64,000 nucleotides of DNA, taken from the NCBI RefSeq assembly GCF_023149135.1, contig NZ_JAIWJX010000002.1, positions 930,001-994,000 of the forward strand. The letters run 5' to 3'. Shown here in pieces: positions 1 to 7,480 of the stretch. Below the pieces are notes generated by a model, which was given only the letters and a program-made list of their open reading frames with translations, made no database searches and was not told the origin of the DNA. The DNA comes from Fictibacillus marinisediminis. Its GTDB lineage: Bacteria > Bacillota > Bacilli > Bacillales > Fictibacillaceae. Every line of letters starts with the position of its first letter. Position 1 is the stretch's first letter. Made by a program: the position numbers and the translations under genes.

Positions 1-1413
1 GCTGTGTTTTTTCAGCTGTATGCCTCTTTTGGACCTCCCTATCAGCTTATATTGGAATGGAAAAGCAAGAGAGGAAAACTAAAAAATGAACAGCAGGAAG
101 CCATGATTTCTTCAGCTGATCAGCGAGAGAGCAGCACAAAGAATGCTGAACCAAAAACGAGAAAACGGGTGATTCAAAACATACTGTCTGTTGATGAATG
201 GAAAAAGAACTTTAATCAGCGCTTTGAAGACTTTGAAAAGAATAAGATGCAGAATCTGACCTTTAAAGAGCTGGAAAAGGGAGAAGGGTATACCTTCACC
301 CACATCCATAAGGAGTTTTATCCAGGTCTATTGAATGCTGCCAGTTTTATGGATGATGACATTGGAAAGCTGTATCGGTTTCATGCACAGCTTGAAACCT
401 TCCTAAGGCTTACGGAATATGAAAAGCAATATGGGGTGCCCGATTATTTAGCTTCACATTTTAAACTTAATCTCAGCCAGCTGGTCGATGGGATGTTCAA
501 AACGGCTATGGAGATTCAGGCAGAAAGGCTTAAGGCGGAACATCTGGATTTAATTGAAGAAAGTTTAAAAGAATTCCAGAATATTTTTAAGCTTCCCGCC
601 CGTTATTTTGATATTATTTTTCGTGTCTTTCAAGTAGGCTGGGCGACCATTTACCATGTGGATCAATGGGTGGTAGCTTATGAAAAGCAGCTTCTGGAGG
701 AAAAGGAAAAGGGTTCCCGGGCTCAGTTTCTGGATATGGCGCTCGTTCACTTTGCCTTTTTGAGGGATGACCTTACAGAAGCTTATCAGCGGATGGAAAA
801 AACAGAGCAGTTTTCTTCCCGTCATGCATTAATTTGGCTTGAGCTGCTTTTTCATTGGGAAAAGTGGGAGTCTTTACTGAAATGGCTGCTCGCCTTGAAG
901 CCGGAATTTTACCGGAAGACGCAGGATTATTACCGGGATACGTCTGTTCGGGAACAGTTTCACCAATATATTGAATACTTTTGGAAATATGCACAGTACA
1001 CGGGGGAGGAAATGGAGTATGAACAGATGCTCGTTGACTGCCTTCCGGTAACTTTTTATGAATATAATGAATTTTTGCACGTCCAGCAGGATTTTAAGCG
1101 CTGGGTCGAGCTTCAGATCTTAATGGGATACTCGCCTTCCTTGATTAATGGTACGGATTTAAAAGAAGTGGAGCAGCTGGATATGGAAGTGCTTCTTCCG
1201 CTGTACCACCAGTCCGTTGACCGGCTCATCAGGGAGAAAAACCGCAAATCCTATAAGCTGGCCATCCGTTTCTTGAAAAAGCTTCAGTCCATCTATAAAA
1301 AGCTGGGCCGAGACGTGCAGTTTGATGATTATATTGAAAAGCTGGCTAGCCAGTATGCCAGACTCCGCGCTTTTCAGGAAGAGCTAAGGAAAGGAAAATT
1401 CATACATGATTGA
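1..1413 (+). CDS. ywqB: SWIM zinc-finger domain protein, C-terminal part (5' end outside window)
   Basis: The frame is open from base 1, so the true start lies upstream. The first residues in frame (AVFFQLYASFG) resemble the stretch that follows the last CxH ligands of a SWIM zinc finger, so the zinc finger itself is probably just outside. The remaining 470 residues are helical, rich in Glu, Lys and Tyr, and have no signal peptide or membrane segment. The stop overlaps the start of the SNF2 helicase by 8 bases (ATGATTGA), implying translational coupling. The same pair exists as ywqB-ywqA in Bacillus subtilis. SWIM domains bind nucleic acid or protein; a role with the helicase in DNA transactions is inferred from the pairing only. 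Confidence 0.75.
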   Translation, partial: AVFFQLYASFGPPYQLILEWKSKRGKLKNEQQEAMISSADQRESSTKNAEPKTRKRVIQNILSVDEWKKNFNQRFEDFEKNKMQNLTFKELEKGEGYTFTHIHKEFYPGLLNAASFMDDDIGKLYRFHAQLETFLRLTEYEKQYGVPDYLASHFKLNLSQLVDGMFKTAMEIQAERLKAEHLDLIEESLKEFQNIFKLPARYFDIIFRVFQVGWATIYHVDQWVVAYEKQLLEEKEKGSRAQFLDMALVHFAFLRDDLTEAYQRMEKTEQFSSRHALIWLELLFHWEKWESLLKWLLALKPEFYRKTQDYYRDTSVREQFHQYIEYFWKYAQYTGEEMEYEQMLVDCLPVTFYEYNEFLHVQQDFKRWVELQILMGYSPSLINGTDLKEVEQLDMEVLLPLYHQSVDRLIREKNRKSYKLAIRFLKKLQSIYKKLGRDVQFDDYIEKLASQYARLRAFQEELRKGKFIHD

Positions 1414-4183
1414 TGTGACCGCCATTGTACTTCATGCCAGATGGCTGAACGACAACAGAATGGTGTTCTGGGGAGAGCAGAAAGGGCGCAGACTCCATGT
1501 GGATGACTGGATGCCCATGCTTTTTGCCTGGCATGAAAAATCTTATTATGGAACGTTTATCGAACAAGATGATGATCAAAATGTTTATGTGTCTGCTGTT
1601 GATGCGTTTCATCTGTTCACAGGGCATCCGCGTTTTTTCCTGAAACAGGACAATTGGAGCGCAGAGGCTCAAGACATGATCACTCACGCCCGGGAGCTGG
1701 ATGTATCACTGCAGGAACGTCAAGTAAAACCCAGTTTTGAATCCTGGAAAAAAGGTGAATGGAAATGGGAGATAGAAGCCACCGGGAAAGAACTGTCACA
1801 TTGGCTGAACACGGCGATCGATGAACTCGCTCTTGAAGAACCAGAAAGATTGGATGCGGATTCTGCCTTTTTCGACCGGTTTCCGTTTCAGCATCTTCTC
1901 GAAAAAAATACTCTTTATGAAAATCTGTCAGAGGAATCATGGCTCGTTAAACTGGGTTGGAAAAAGGACGAAAAGCCGTTCGATGTCCTTCTTGAGCTTC
2001 AGGAACCTGAAGAAGATGACCGATATTGGAAACTGGATGTGCTGCTGGAGGATAAGGAGAGCAGCATTCAATTTGACTGGACAGGGGCAGCGGAAGATCT
2101 CCCGGAAGAATGGCAGCCCTTTAAGCACCGAATAGCAGAAGATCTTTCTTTTGCCGGTACACTTGTATCTTTTCTTCAAAAGAAGGATGGCTCTTTTAAG
2201 ACGAAGCTGACGGAAAATGAAGCATGGGATTTTTTAAATGAGAAGAGTCAATGGCTGGAAGAAGGGGGATTTAAAATCCTTCTTCCTTCATGGTGGGAAG
2301 CGCTGAAAGATCTTCAGCCGGACCTGAAAGCGAAGGTGAAAAGTTCAACTGGCGGATACGCTCCGTCATTTTTAGGGCTGGATTCCATCGTGCAGTTCGA
2401 CTGGAAAGTTTCCACAGGCGACATCGAATTGAGCGAAGAGGAGTTCCTGAAGCTCGTCGACAGCCGCAGGCGCCTAGTGAAAATTAAAGGGAAATGGTTC
2501 AAGCTCGATCCTGCTTTTATCCGTGAGGTCAGACAGGTTATGAAGAGTGTTAACCGCAAAGGCCTTCAGCTGAAGGATATTTTGGAACAGCACCTCATGC
2601 AGCCCGTGAAAGACGGCAATGAAGAAGAGCCTTCCATGCTGCGCTATGTCAATATTGAGCTGAACACAGACCTTGCCAAAATGGTCGAACAGCTGTCTGA
2701 AGTGAAAGAGATCCCGATTCAGCCTACGGCCCCAGGCTTTCGGGGAAGTCTTCGGGACTATCAAAAAACAGGGAGCTCCTGGCTTCAATTTTTAAGGAAG
2801 TTCGGTCTTGGAGGATGTCTGGCGGATGACATGGGACTGGGGAAAACAATCCAGACCATCGATTACCTGCTTCAAACAAGAAAAGATAATGAAGAGGGGG
2901 GATTTCCTGCTCTTCTAATCTGTCCGACTTCTGTCATTGGAAACTGGCAGAAAGAACTGCAGCATTTTTCACCTGATTTAAACGTGTTTCTTCATTATGG
3001 GTCTTCAAGGATAAGAGGAGAGCCATTTATCAAGTCGATTCAGGGGGCGGATGTTGTATTAACCTCGTATACGACCGCACAGCTGGATGAAGAAGATTTT
3101 CAGCATGTCTTGTGGGATGCGATCATTTTAGATGAAGCTCAAAATATAAAGAACAGTTTTACAAAACAATCAAGGAGCATCCGCCGTTTATCGGGAAGGC
3201 ATAAAATTGCGCTGACCGGCACACCTGTAGAGAACCGGCTGCTTGAGCTTTGGGCCATTTTTGATTTTCTTAATCCCGGTTACCTGGGCAGTGAAGCCGC
3301 CTTTCGAAAACGGTTCGTCCTTCCTGTTGAAAGAGAACACGATAACAGCCGGCTGAAACAGCTGCAGAGCCTTGTTCAGCCTTTCTTACTGAGAAGGACC
3401 AAACAGGACCCTCACGTACAGCTGAACCTTCCGGAGAAACAGGAGATTAAAGAGTATGTCCATCTAACGGCAGAGCAGGCATCCTTATATGAACGGATGA
3501 TTCAGGATACGTTTCAGCAGCTTGAGCAAGAAGGCGGCATGAAGAGAAGAGGGCTGATTTTAGCTTTATTAGGCAAGCTGAAGCAGGTTTGTGACCATCC
3601 GGTTCTATATCTGAAGGAAGAAAAGAAGAACAGGCTCGAGGAGCGATCGAATAAATTTTCGAAGCTGGTGGAACTCTTGGAAGCCATAAGAGAAAAGGGC
3701 GAAAGGTGTTTGATCTTTACGCAGTTTTTATTTATGGGCAATCTGATTCAGGACTATATCGCAAACCGCTGGAACGAAGAAGTGCTCTTTTTGCACGGAG
3801 GAGTGCCTAAGGTTAAACGCGATGAAATGATTGAAAAGTTTCAGGATGGGAAGCACAGTGTGTTCGTGCTGTCCTTGAAAGCTGGGGGGACAGGGTTAAA
3901 TCTTACAGAAGCAAACCATGTGATCCATTTTGACCGCTGGTGGAATCCGGCTGTAGAAAACCAGGCGACAGACCGTGCCCACCGAATCGGGCAAAAACGG
4001 TTTGTGACCGTTCATAAGATGATCACGCTCGGTACGCTTGAAGAGCGGATTGATGAAATGCTTGAAAGCAAAAAAGAGCTTAGCGAAAAAGTCATCACGA
4101 GTGAAAACTGGATTACAGAGCTTTCTACTCAGGAACTCAGAGAGCTTTTTGTCCTGCGGAAGGAATGGGTAGAAAAAGAGTAA
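1406..4183 (+). CDS. ywqA: SNF2-family DNA-dependent ATPase/helicase
   Basis: A 925-residue cytoplasmic SWI2/SNF2 ATPase. Walker A reads DDMGLGKT near residue 474, the Walker B motif DEAQ lies near 576, motif III TGTPVENRL near 604, and the C-terminal RecA lobe carries GGTGLNLT near 828 and DRWWNP...QATDRAHRIGQ near 846-866. The first 430 residues correspond to the SNF2-associated N-terminal region usual in the YwqA group. Such proteins move along or remodel DNA-protein complexes; the bacterial substrate is not established. The ATG overlaps the upstream SWIM gene, so the two are an operon. An intrinsic terminator follows the stop by a few bases. The family call is secure; the biological role is not visible from sequence. 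Confidence 0.93.
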   Translation: MIDVTAIVLHARWLNDNRMVFWGEQKGRRLHVDDWMPMLFAWHEKSYYGTFIEQDDDQNVYVSAVDAFHLFTGHPRFFLKQDNWSAEAQDMITHARELDVSLQERQVKPSFESWKKGEWKWEIEATGKELSHWLNTAIDELALEEPERLDADSAFFDRFPFQHLLEKNTLYENLSEESWLVKLGWKKDEKPFDVLLELQEPEEDDRYWKLDVLLEDKESSIQFDWTGAAEDLPEEWQPFKHRIAEDLSFAGTLVSFLQKKDGSFKTKLTENEAWDFLNEKSQWLEEGGFKILLPSWWEALKDLQPDLKAKVKSSTGGYAPSFLGLDSIVQFDWKVSTGDIELSEEEFLKLVDSRRRLVKIKGKWFKLDPAFIREVRQVMKSVNRKGLQLKDILEQHLMQPVKDGNEEEPSMLRYVNIELNTDLAKMVEQLSEVKEIPIQPTAPGFRGSLRDYQKTGSSWLQFLRKFGLGGCLADDMGLGKTIQTIDYLLQTRKDNEEGGFPALLICPTSVIGNWQKELQHFSPDLNVFLHYGSSRIRGEPFIKSIQGADVVLTSYTTAQLDEEDFQHVLWDAIILDEAQNIKNSFTKQSRSIRRLSGRHKIALTGTPVENRLLELWAIFDFLNPGYLGSEAAFRKRFVLPVEREHDNSRLKQLQSLVQPFLLRRTKQDPHVQLNLPEKQEIKEYVHLTAEQASLYERMIQDTFQQLEQEGGMKRRGLILALLGKLKQVCDHPVLYLKEEKKNRLEERSNKFSKLVELLEAIREKGERCLIFTQFLFMGNLIQDYIANRWNEEVLFLHGGVPKVKRDEMIEKFQDGKHSVFVLSLKAGGTGLNLTEANHVIHFDRWWNPAVENQATDRAHRIGQKRFVTVHKMITLGTLEERIDEMLESKKELSEKVITSENWITELSTQELRELFVLRKEWVEKE

Positions 4184-4187
4184 AAAA

Positions 4188-4227
4188 AGAGGAGCAGACT
4201 CAGGATAGAGCAGCTCCTCTTTTTTTT
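4188..4227. terminator. bidirectional intrinsic terminator
   Basis: AGAGGAGC (4188-4195) pairs with GCTCCTCT (4213-4220). A run of A precedes it and a run of T follows, so it can end both the helicase operon and the convergent haemoglobin gene. Confidence 0.85.
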
Positions 4228-4228
4228 A

Positions 4229-4588
4229 TTATTTATAAAGTATGTCATCTCTTAGTGTATTGACGTGATCCACTGCTGTTTCAATATCTTGTTCGGGCAC
4301 GTTAAACTCCTGAAGCGCTTCCTTTAAGTGAAGAACAATGGCGTCGAAATGCTCAGGCTGGAGATTCATGCCTTCATGTACCTTTGCCATCGATTTTCCG
4401 GAATACTGACCAGGTCCGCCCAAAGCGAAACTCAAGAACTTGGTTTGATGTTTCCTCTGTTTTTCCATATCGGTATTTTCGAAAAAATAATTCACACTCG
4501 AATCGGCCAAAACTTTATCATAAAAACGCTCAACCACTTTTCCTATGGAATCTTTGCCACCCAATTTTTCGTAAAGTGATGTCTGCAA
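4229..4588 (-). CDS. truncated haemoglobin, probably group 1
   Basis: A 119-residue 2-on-2 globin: SLYEKLGG at the N-terminus, VERFYDKVLAD (helix B), HQTKFLSFALGGP (helix E region), then SMAKVHEGM with the likely haem-ligating proximal His, then HFDAIVLHL. The length is normal for trHbN-type proteins. Members bind O2 or NO at haem and are linked to NO detoxification or oxygen handling. A TATCTCCTCC-complement ribosome site precedes the ATG. It stands alone, convergent with the helicase and sharing its terminator. The group 1 assignment rests on the GGP-Y-G pattern and could be revised by alignment. Confidence 0.85.
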   Translation of the reverse strand: MQTSLYEKLGGKDSIGKVVERFYDKVLADSSVNYFFENTDMEKQRKHQTKFLSFALGGPGQYSGKSMAKVHEGMNLQPEHFDAIVLHLKEALQEFNVPEQDIETAVDHVNTLRDDILYK

Positions 4589-4651
4589 TGATATCTCCTC
4601 CTTATGTTACCATTTTCCCTACAAGAGGACAGACATAAACGCTAAGAAGAT

Positions 4652-4858
4652 TTATGGTTTGGACCTGAACACTTTTCTTGCGAATATGAGGTAAAAGAGA
4701 AGAGGAAACGGACATTGGATCAATCCCCATAGAGACCAGAACCAATAACGGTAGCCGCGTTTCCTTCCGTCCAGAAACAGCCATGTGCTCTGGCAAAGAA
4801 GAATGATGACAACGAGAATTAGTGTCCAAAGCGGCTGGCCGTGTATGTTATGTGTCAT
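4652..4858 (-). CDS. small two-helix membrane protein of the ECF sigma operon (YxlD/YxlE-like)
   Basis: A 68-residue protein starting MTHNIHGQPLW, with a hydrophobic segment (LILVVIILLCQSTWLF), a short basic loop DGRKRGYR and a second hydrophobic segment (SLWGLIQCPFPLLFYLIF). This layout is that of PLD-N-type small membrane proteins found in SigY-like operons. The chosen ATG is 7 bases after AAGGTGA and overlaps the end of the upstream gene by 11 bases. A longer frame reaches 4909 but lacks a ribosome site there. By analogy with yxlC-yxlD of Bacillus subtilis it may help hold the sigma factor inactive at the membrane; this is inference. Confidence 0.65.
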   Translation of the reverse strand: MTHNIHGQPLWTLILVVIILLCQSTWLFLDGRKRGYRYWFWSLWGLIQCPFPLLFYLIFARKVFRSKP

Positions 4859-5180
4859 TCCATTCACCTTCTTTTCTATGATGTTTATAAAGAAACAGAA
4901 TAGCCCCAATCAGTACGGGAGCCTGAAGGATGACGAAAACAGAAGGGAGCCGAATAAGCATAGCAGCTACGCAGAACAGAACTGCAGCAGCTATCACTCC
5001 AAACAGGGCAAGCTCTTTAGCGAGCTGTCTTTTATTTCTGCTGGTTTCCTCAGCTACCATTTGTTCAAAAAAGGCAAGGTCTGGCACACTGACTTCTTCA
5101 TATTTTTCAATCTGTGAGAGGCTTTCCTTGAGCTTATCTTCAAGGTTATTTGCTGAGTCTGAATTCTCCTTCACTTTCAC
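4848..5180 (-). CDS. probable sigma-factor negative regulator (YxlC-like)
   Basis: A 110-residue protein with a soluble acidic N-terminal half (residues 1-60, predicted helical) and two hydrophobic segments (about 62-82 and 85-100) ending in a basic tail. It lies directly after the ECF sigma gene, whose last 35 bases it overlaps, and just before the small membrane protein. The start is GTG at 5180 behind AAGGAG; a second in-frame GTG two codons later is also possible. Position and topology match YxlC, the negative regulator of SigY, but no ZAS zinc motif (HxxxCxxC) is present, as is also true of YxlC-type regulators. Confidence 0.65.
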   Translation of the reverse strand: MKVKENSDSANNLEDKLKESLSQIEKYEEVSVPDLAFFEQMVAEETSRNKRQLAKELALFGVIAAAVLFCVAAMLIRLPSVFVILQAPVLIGAILFLYKHHRKEGEWNDT

Positions 5181-5691
5181 CTAACTCCTTTCTAATGAAT
5201 CTTAACCCGGTATGAACCCGAGATTTCACCGTTCCGGCGGGAATATTCAGCATTTTCCCGATCTCGTCGTACGTATAACCGTAATAATGCTTTAGGATTA
5301 AGGGGATTCTTGTTTCTTCGTTTAAAAGGCTTACGGTATCTAGCACTTCATTCCATTCTTCATTGATGAAAACGGCTTTCCATTTCAGGTTTCGGGATTC
5401 CTGTTCGCGCTCTTGATACTTCTGCTCGGTTTTCTTGCGTCTGAACTGGTCGATGTATAGATGGGATGCGATGGAAATGAGCCAGGAAGAAAATTTGGAT
5501 TTTCCCTCGTATAACCCAATCTTTTGAATGCATTTAAGCATGGTCTCCTGTACAAGGTCTTCTGCTGTTGAACGGTTCATCGTTATTTTCAGTACATAAT
5601 GAAACAAAATAGAATAATTTTGCTGCAGCAAGAGAGAAAGAGAATGCTGGTCGCCATTTTTTGCTTTTTTGACTAAATCTTTTTCTTCCAT
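5146..5691 (-). CDS. sigY: ECF RNA polymerase sigma factor, SigY-like
   Basis: A 181-residue ECF sigma factor. Region 2 runs from about residue 20 to 90 (LLQQNYSILFHYVLKIT, AEDLVQETMLKCIQKI, KFSSWLISIASHLYIDQFRR). Region 4 runs from about 125 to 175 (LNEETRIPLILKHYYGYTYD, EIGKMLNIPAGTVKSRVHTG). The frame opens 24 codons earlier, but AGGAGGA lies 10 bases before the ATG at 5691, so that start is preferred. It heads an operon with a YxlC-like regulator and a small membrane protein, the arrangement of the SigY locus. The promoter just upstream has TGAACG as its -35 element, which fits autoregulation. Confidence 0.82.
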   Translation of the reverse strand: MEEKDLVKKAKNGDQHSLSLLLQQNYSILFHYVLKITMNRSTAEDLVQETMLKCIQKIGLYEGKSKFSSWLISIASHLYIDQFRRKKTEQKYQEREQESRNLKWKAVFINEEWNEVLDTVSLLNEETRIPLILKHYYGYTYDEIGKMLNIPAGTVKSRVHTGLRFIRKELGESEGEFRLSK

Positions 5692-5736
5692 CTTTATGGT
5701 GTCCTCCTTGCGACCTGATTCATGAATCAATAGTAA

Positions 5737-5762
5737 TACGTTTCGTGAAGGTAAATCGTTCA
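5737..5762 (-). promoter_or_regulatory. candidate autoregulatory ECF promoter of the sigY-like operon
   Basis: On the minus strand TGAACG (5762-5757) is followed after 16 bases by CGTA (5740-5737). SigY promoters are reported as TGAACG, 16-17 bases, CGTC. The site is about 45 bases upstream of the chosen sigma start, at the expected distance for a leader with a ribosome site. Confidence 0.6.
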
Positions 5763-5875
5763 TTCTGTTAAAAAATATCCTTTATTAATGGATAAAAGAG
5801 GGATACTTTGTTACGTTAGAAATATTCTGGTATCTGGCGAGTCTTTTTACAATTTAACTGAGAGGAAGATTGATC

Positions 5876-6646
5876 ATGTATTTACCGTCTTTTTCGTTGG
5901 AAGGAAAAACAGCATTGATCACTGGAGCAGGGCGGGGAATCGGCAGGGCACTGGCCATTGGTTTTGCGGAAGCTGGAGCGGATGTTGTACTGATCTCCCG
6001 AACTCGATCAGATCTTGATGAAGTTGCCGGCTCTATCGAGAAACTTGGGAGAAAGGCATATGGCTTTACAGTAGATGTGACAGAAAAGGAAGAAATTCAA
6101 TCATTATATGATTCTCTTACATCACGCCAAATTCCTTTACATATTCTAGTCAATAATGCCGGTATGAATATTAGAAGCAAAGCGCTGGAAGTTTCTGAAG
6201 AGGAATGGGAGAAGATCATGAACACCAACCTTCGTTCAGCCTTCTATTTTTCCCAGGAAGCCGCTAAACTTATGAAATCTCAAGGGAACGGGCGAATCAT
6301 CAACATTTCCTCTGTAGCAGGGCATGTTGCGTTAAGAACGGGAGTCGTATATGCTTCGACGAAAGCGGCGATGATCCAAATGACGAAAAACCTTGCACTG
6401 GAATGGGGCCCTTACGGAATCAATGTGAACTCAATCGGTCCCTGGTATTTCAGAACACCGTTAACAGCAGAACTGCTTGCAGATGAAAACTATTTGAATG
6501 ACATTCTATCCCGCACTCCACTGAACAGAGTGGGAGAACTGGCCGAATTAGTCGGTCCTGCCGTTTTTCTGTCTTCAGACGCTGGTTCCTATTGTACAGG
6601 ACAAACTCTTTTTGTAGACGGCGGAATGACCGTGTATGGATTCTAG
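5876..6646 (+). CDS. SDR-family NAD(P)-dependent oxidoreductase
   Basis: A 256-residue classical short-chain dehydrogenase. It shows the Rossmann glycine motif TGAGRGIG (residues 16-23), NNAG near 92, the catalytic Ser in INISSVAG and the YASTK active site near 155. The C-terminal half has NSIGPWYFRTP and CTGQTLFVDGG. The overall pattern is closest to gluconate 5-dehydrogenase and 3-oxoacyl-ACP reductase-like enzymes; the substrate cannot be told. The ATG at 5876 is 7 bases after GAGGAAG and is preferred over an in-frame TTG at 5870. The gene is monocistronic, divergent from the sigma operon and closed by a large hairpin. Confidence 0.85.
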   Translation: MYLPSFSLEGKTALITGAGRGIGRALAIGFAEAGADVVLISRTRSDLDEVAGSIEKLGRKAYGFTVDVTEKEEIQSLYDSLTSRQIPLHILVNNAGMNIRSKALEVSEEEWEKIMNTNLRSAFYFSQEAAKLMKSQGNGRIINISSVAGHVALRTGVVYASTKAAMIQMTKNLALEWGPYGINVNSIGPWYFRTPLTAELLADENYLNDILSRTPLNRVGELAELVGPAVFLSSDAGSYCTGQTLFVDGGMTVYGF

Positions 6647-6669
6647 AGAGAACAATTAAACGCTGCATG

Positions 6670-6720
6670 AAAGGAGCTGCCAGAAAGTCATAAACTGACC
6701 TTCTGGCAGCTCCTTTGTTT
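6670..6720 (+). terminator. long-stem terminator after the SDR gene
   Basis: A perfect 16-bp stem (6670-6685 with 6701-6716) encloses a 15-base loop and is followed by TTTGTTT. It is unusually long for a simple terminator. Confidence 0.75.
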
Positions 6721-6749
6721 GAAAAACATCTTCAGTGACAAGTTGAATG

Positions 6750-6867
6750 TAGTGGAAGGTGCGAGACTCCTGCGGGACGAGCGTGACAGGTGAAACCCGC
6801 AGGCGCAAGCGCCGAGGGGTTCAGCGCACGCCCCGCGGAAAGCGAGCAGCCTGGAACGGAAATCAAC
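6750..6867. repeat. GC-rich structured intergenic repeat of the Bacillaceae type
   Basis: This stretch is much richer in GC than its surroundings and opens no convincing gene. It contains CCTGCGGG (6769-6776) paired with CCCGCAGG (6796-6803), then the small hairpin GGCGC-AA-GCGCC (6802-6813), then CCCCGCGGAAAGCGAGC and GGAACGGAAATCAAC. I recognise this wording as a dispersed non-coding sequence common in Bacillus-like genomes; its function is unknown. Frames across it on both strands are low-complexity and lack ribosome sites. From 6868 to 7000 I see only AT-rich leader sequence of the HU gene. Confidence 0.6.
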
Positions 6868-7028
6868 GTCTGCCAAATAGACATCCTGTTTCTATGCTTG
6901 CTAACGGCTTATCGTACAGCTCCTTTTTGTGTTTGAAAAAATGGCTGTCAGATGTATAAAAAGTGAGAAAGCGTTAATAATGGTAGCAAATGCAATATAT
7001 TAAATTACTTTTTAGGAGGATTTTTTTC

Positions 7029-7307
7029 ATGAGAAAACAAGACTTAGTTGACGCAGTAAAATCTGCAACAAACATGAATAAAAAAGAATCAACCCTTGCG
7101 GTGGAAGCTGTTCTTGAATCGATTACCAATGCATTAAGGCAGGGTGAGAGCGTCCAGCTGATTGGATTTGGAACCTTTGAAACTCGCAACCGCAACGCCC
7201 GTAAAGGGCGCAACCCTCTAACAGGGGAAGAAATCATGATCGCCGCAAGCAGTGTACCTGCATTTAAACCAGGAAAATCACTGAAAGAAGCCGTTAAAGC
7301 AGTATAA
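7029..7307 (+). CDS. HU-family DNA-binding protein
   Basis: A 92-residue HU/IHF homologue, starting [14 protein letters not shown]. It has the conserved [18 protein letters not shown] arm region (residues 45-62) and the C-terminal [14 protein letters not shown]. It bends and compacts DNA as a dimer. The ATG at 7029 is chosen because AGGAGG ends 9 bases before it; a frame extension to 6990 has no ribosome site. The strong Bacillus HU gene usually sits near mtrB and the menaquinone genes, so this copy, alone behind an AT-rich leader, may be a second paralogue. A compact terminator follows. Confidence 0.93.
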   Translation: MRKQDLVDAVKSATNMNKKESTLAVEAVLESITNALRQGESVQLIGFGTFETRNRNARKGRNPLTGEEIMIAASSVPAFKPGKSLKEAVKAV

Positions 7308-7311
7308 ACTG

Positions 7312-7340
7312 AAAAGCCCCGGATCATGGGGCTTTTTTTT
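7312..7340 (+). terminator. intrinsic terminator of the HU gene
   Basis: AAAAGCCCC pairs with GGGGCTTTT around the 7-base loop GGATCAT, followed by a T run. Confidence 0.85.
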
Positions 7341-7480
7341 GTTGAACAAAATTTTTCCCCATGCCTATTATTGTCTCTATTTGTCGGTAAATTCTTGAAG
7401 GAAAACCTTACTCCATTATCTAATATAAAAGGGATTGAGACACAATACGACAGAATGATAGTTGAGGGTGTGGACTGAAA

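Noticed and set aside
6759-6959. Arg-rich ORF across the GC-rich repeat
   Set aside because: Composition follows the repeat, no ribosome site, and similar frames occur on the opposite strand.
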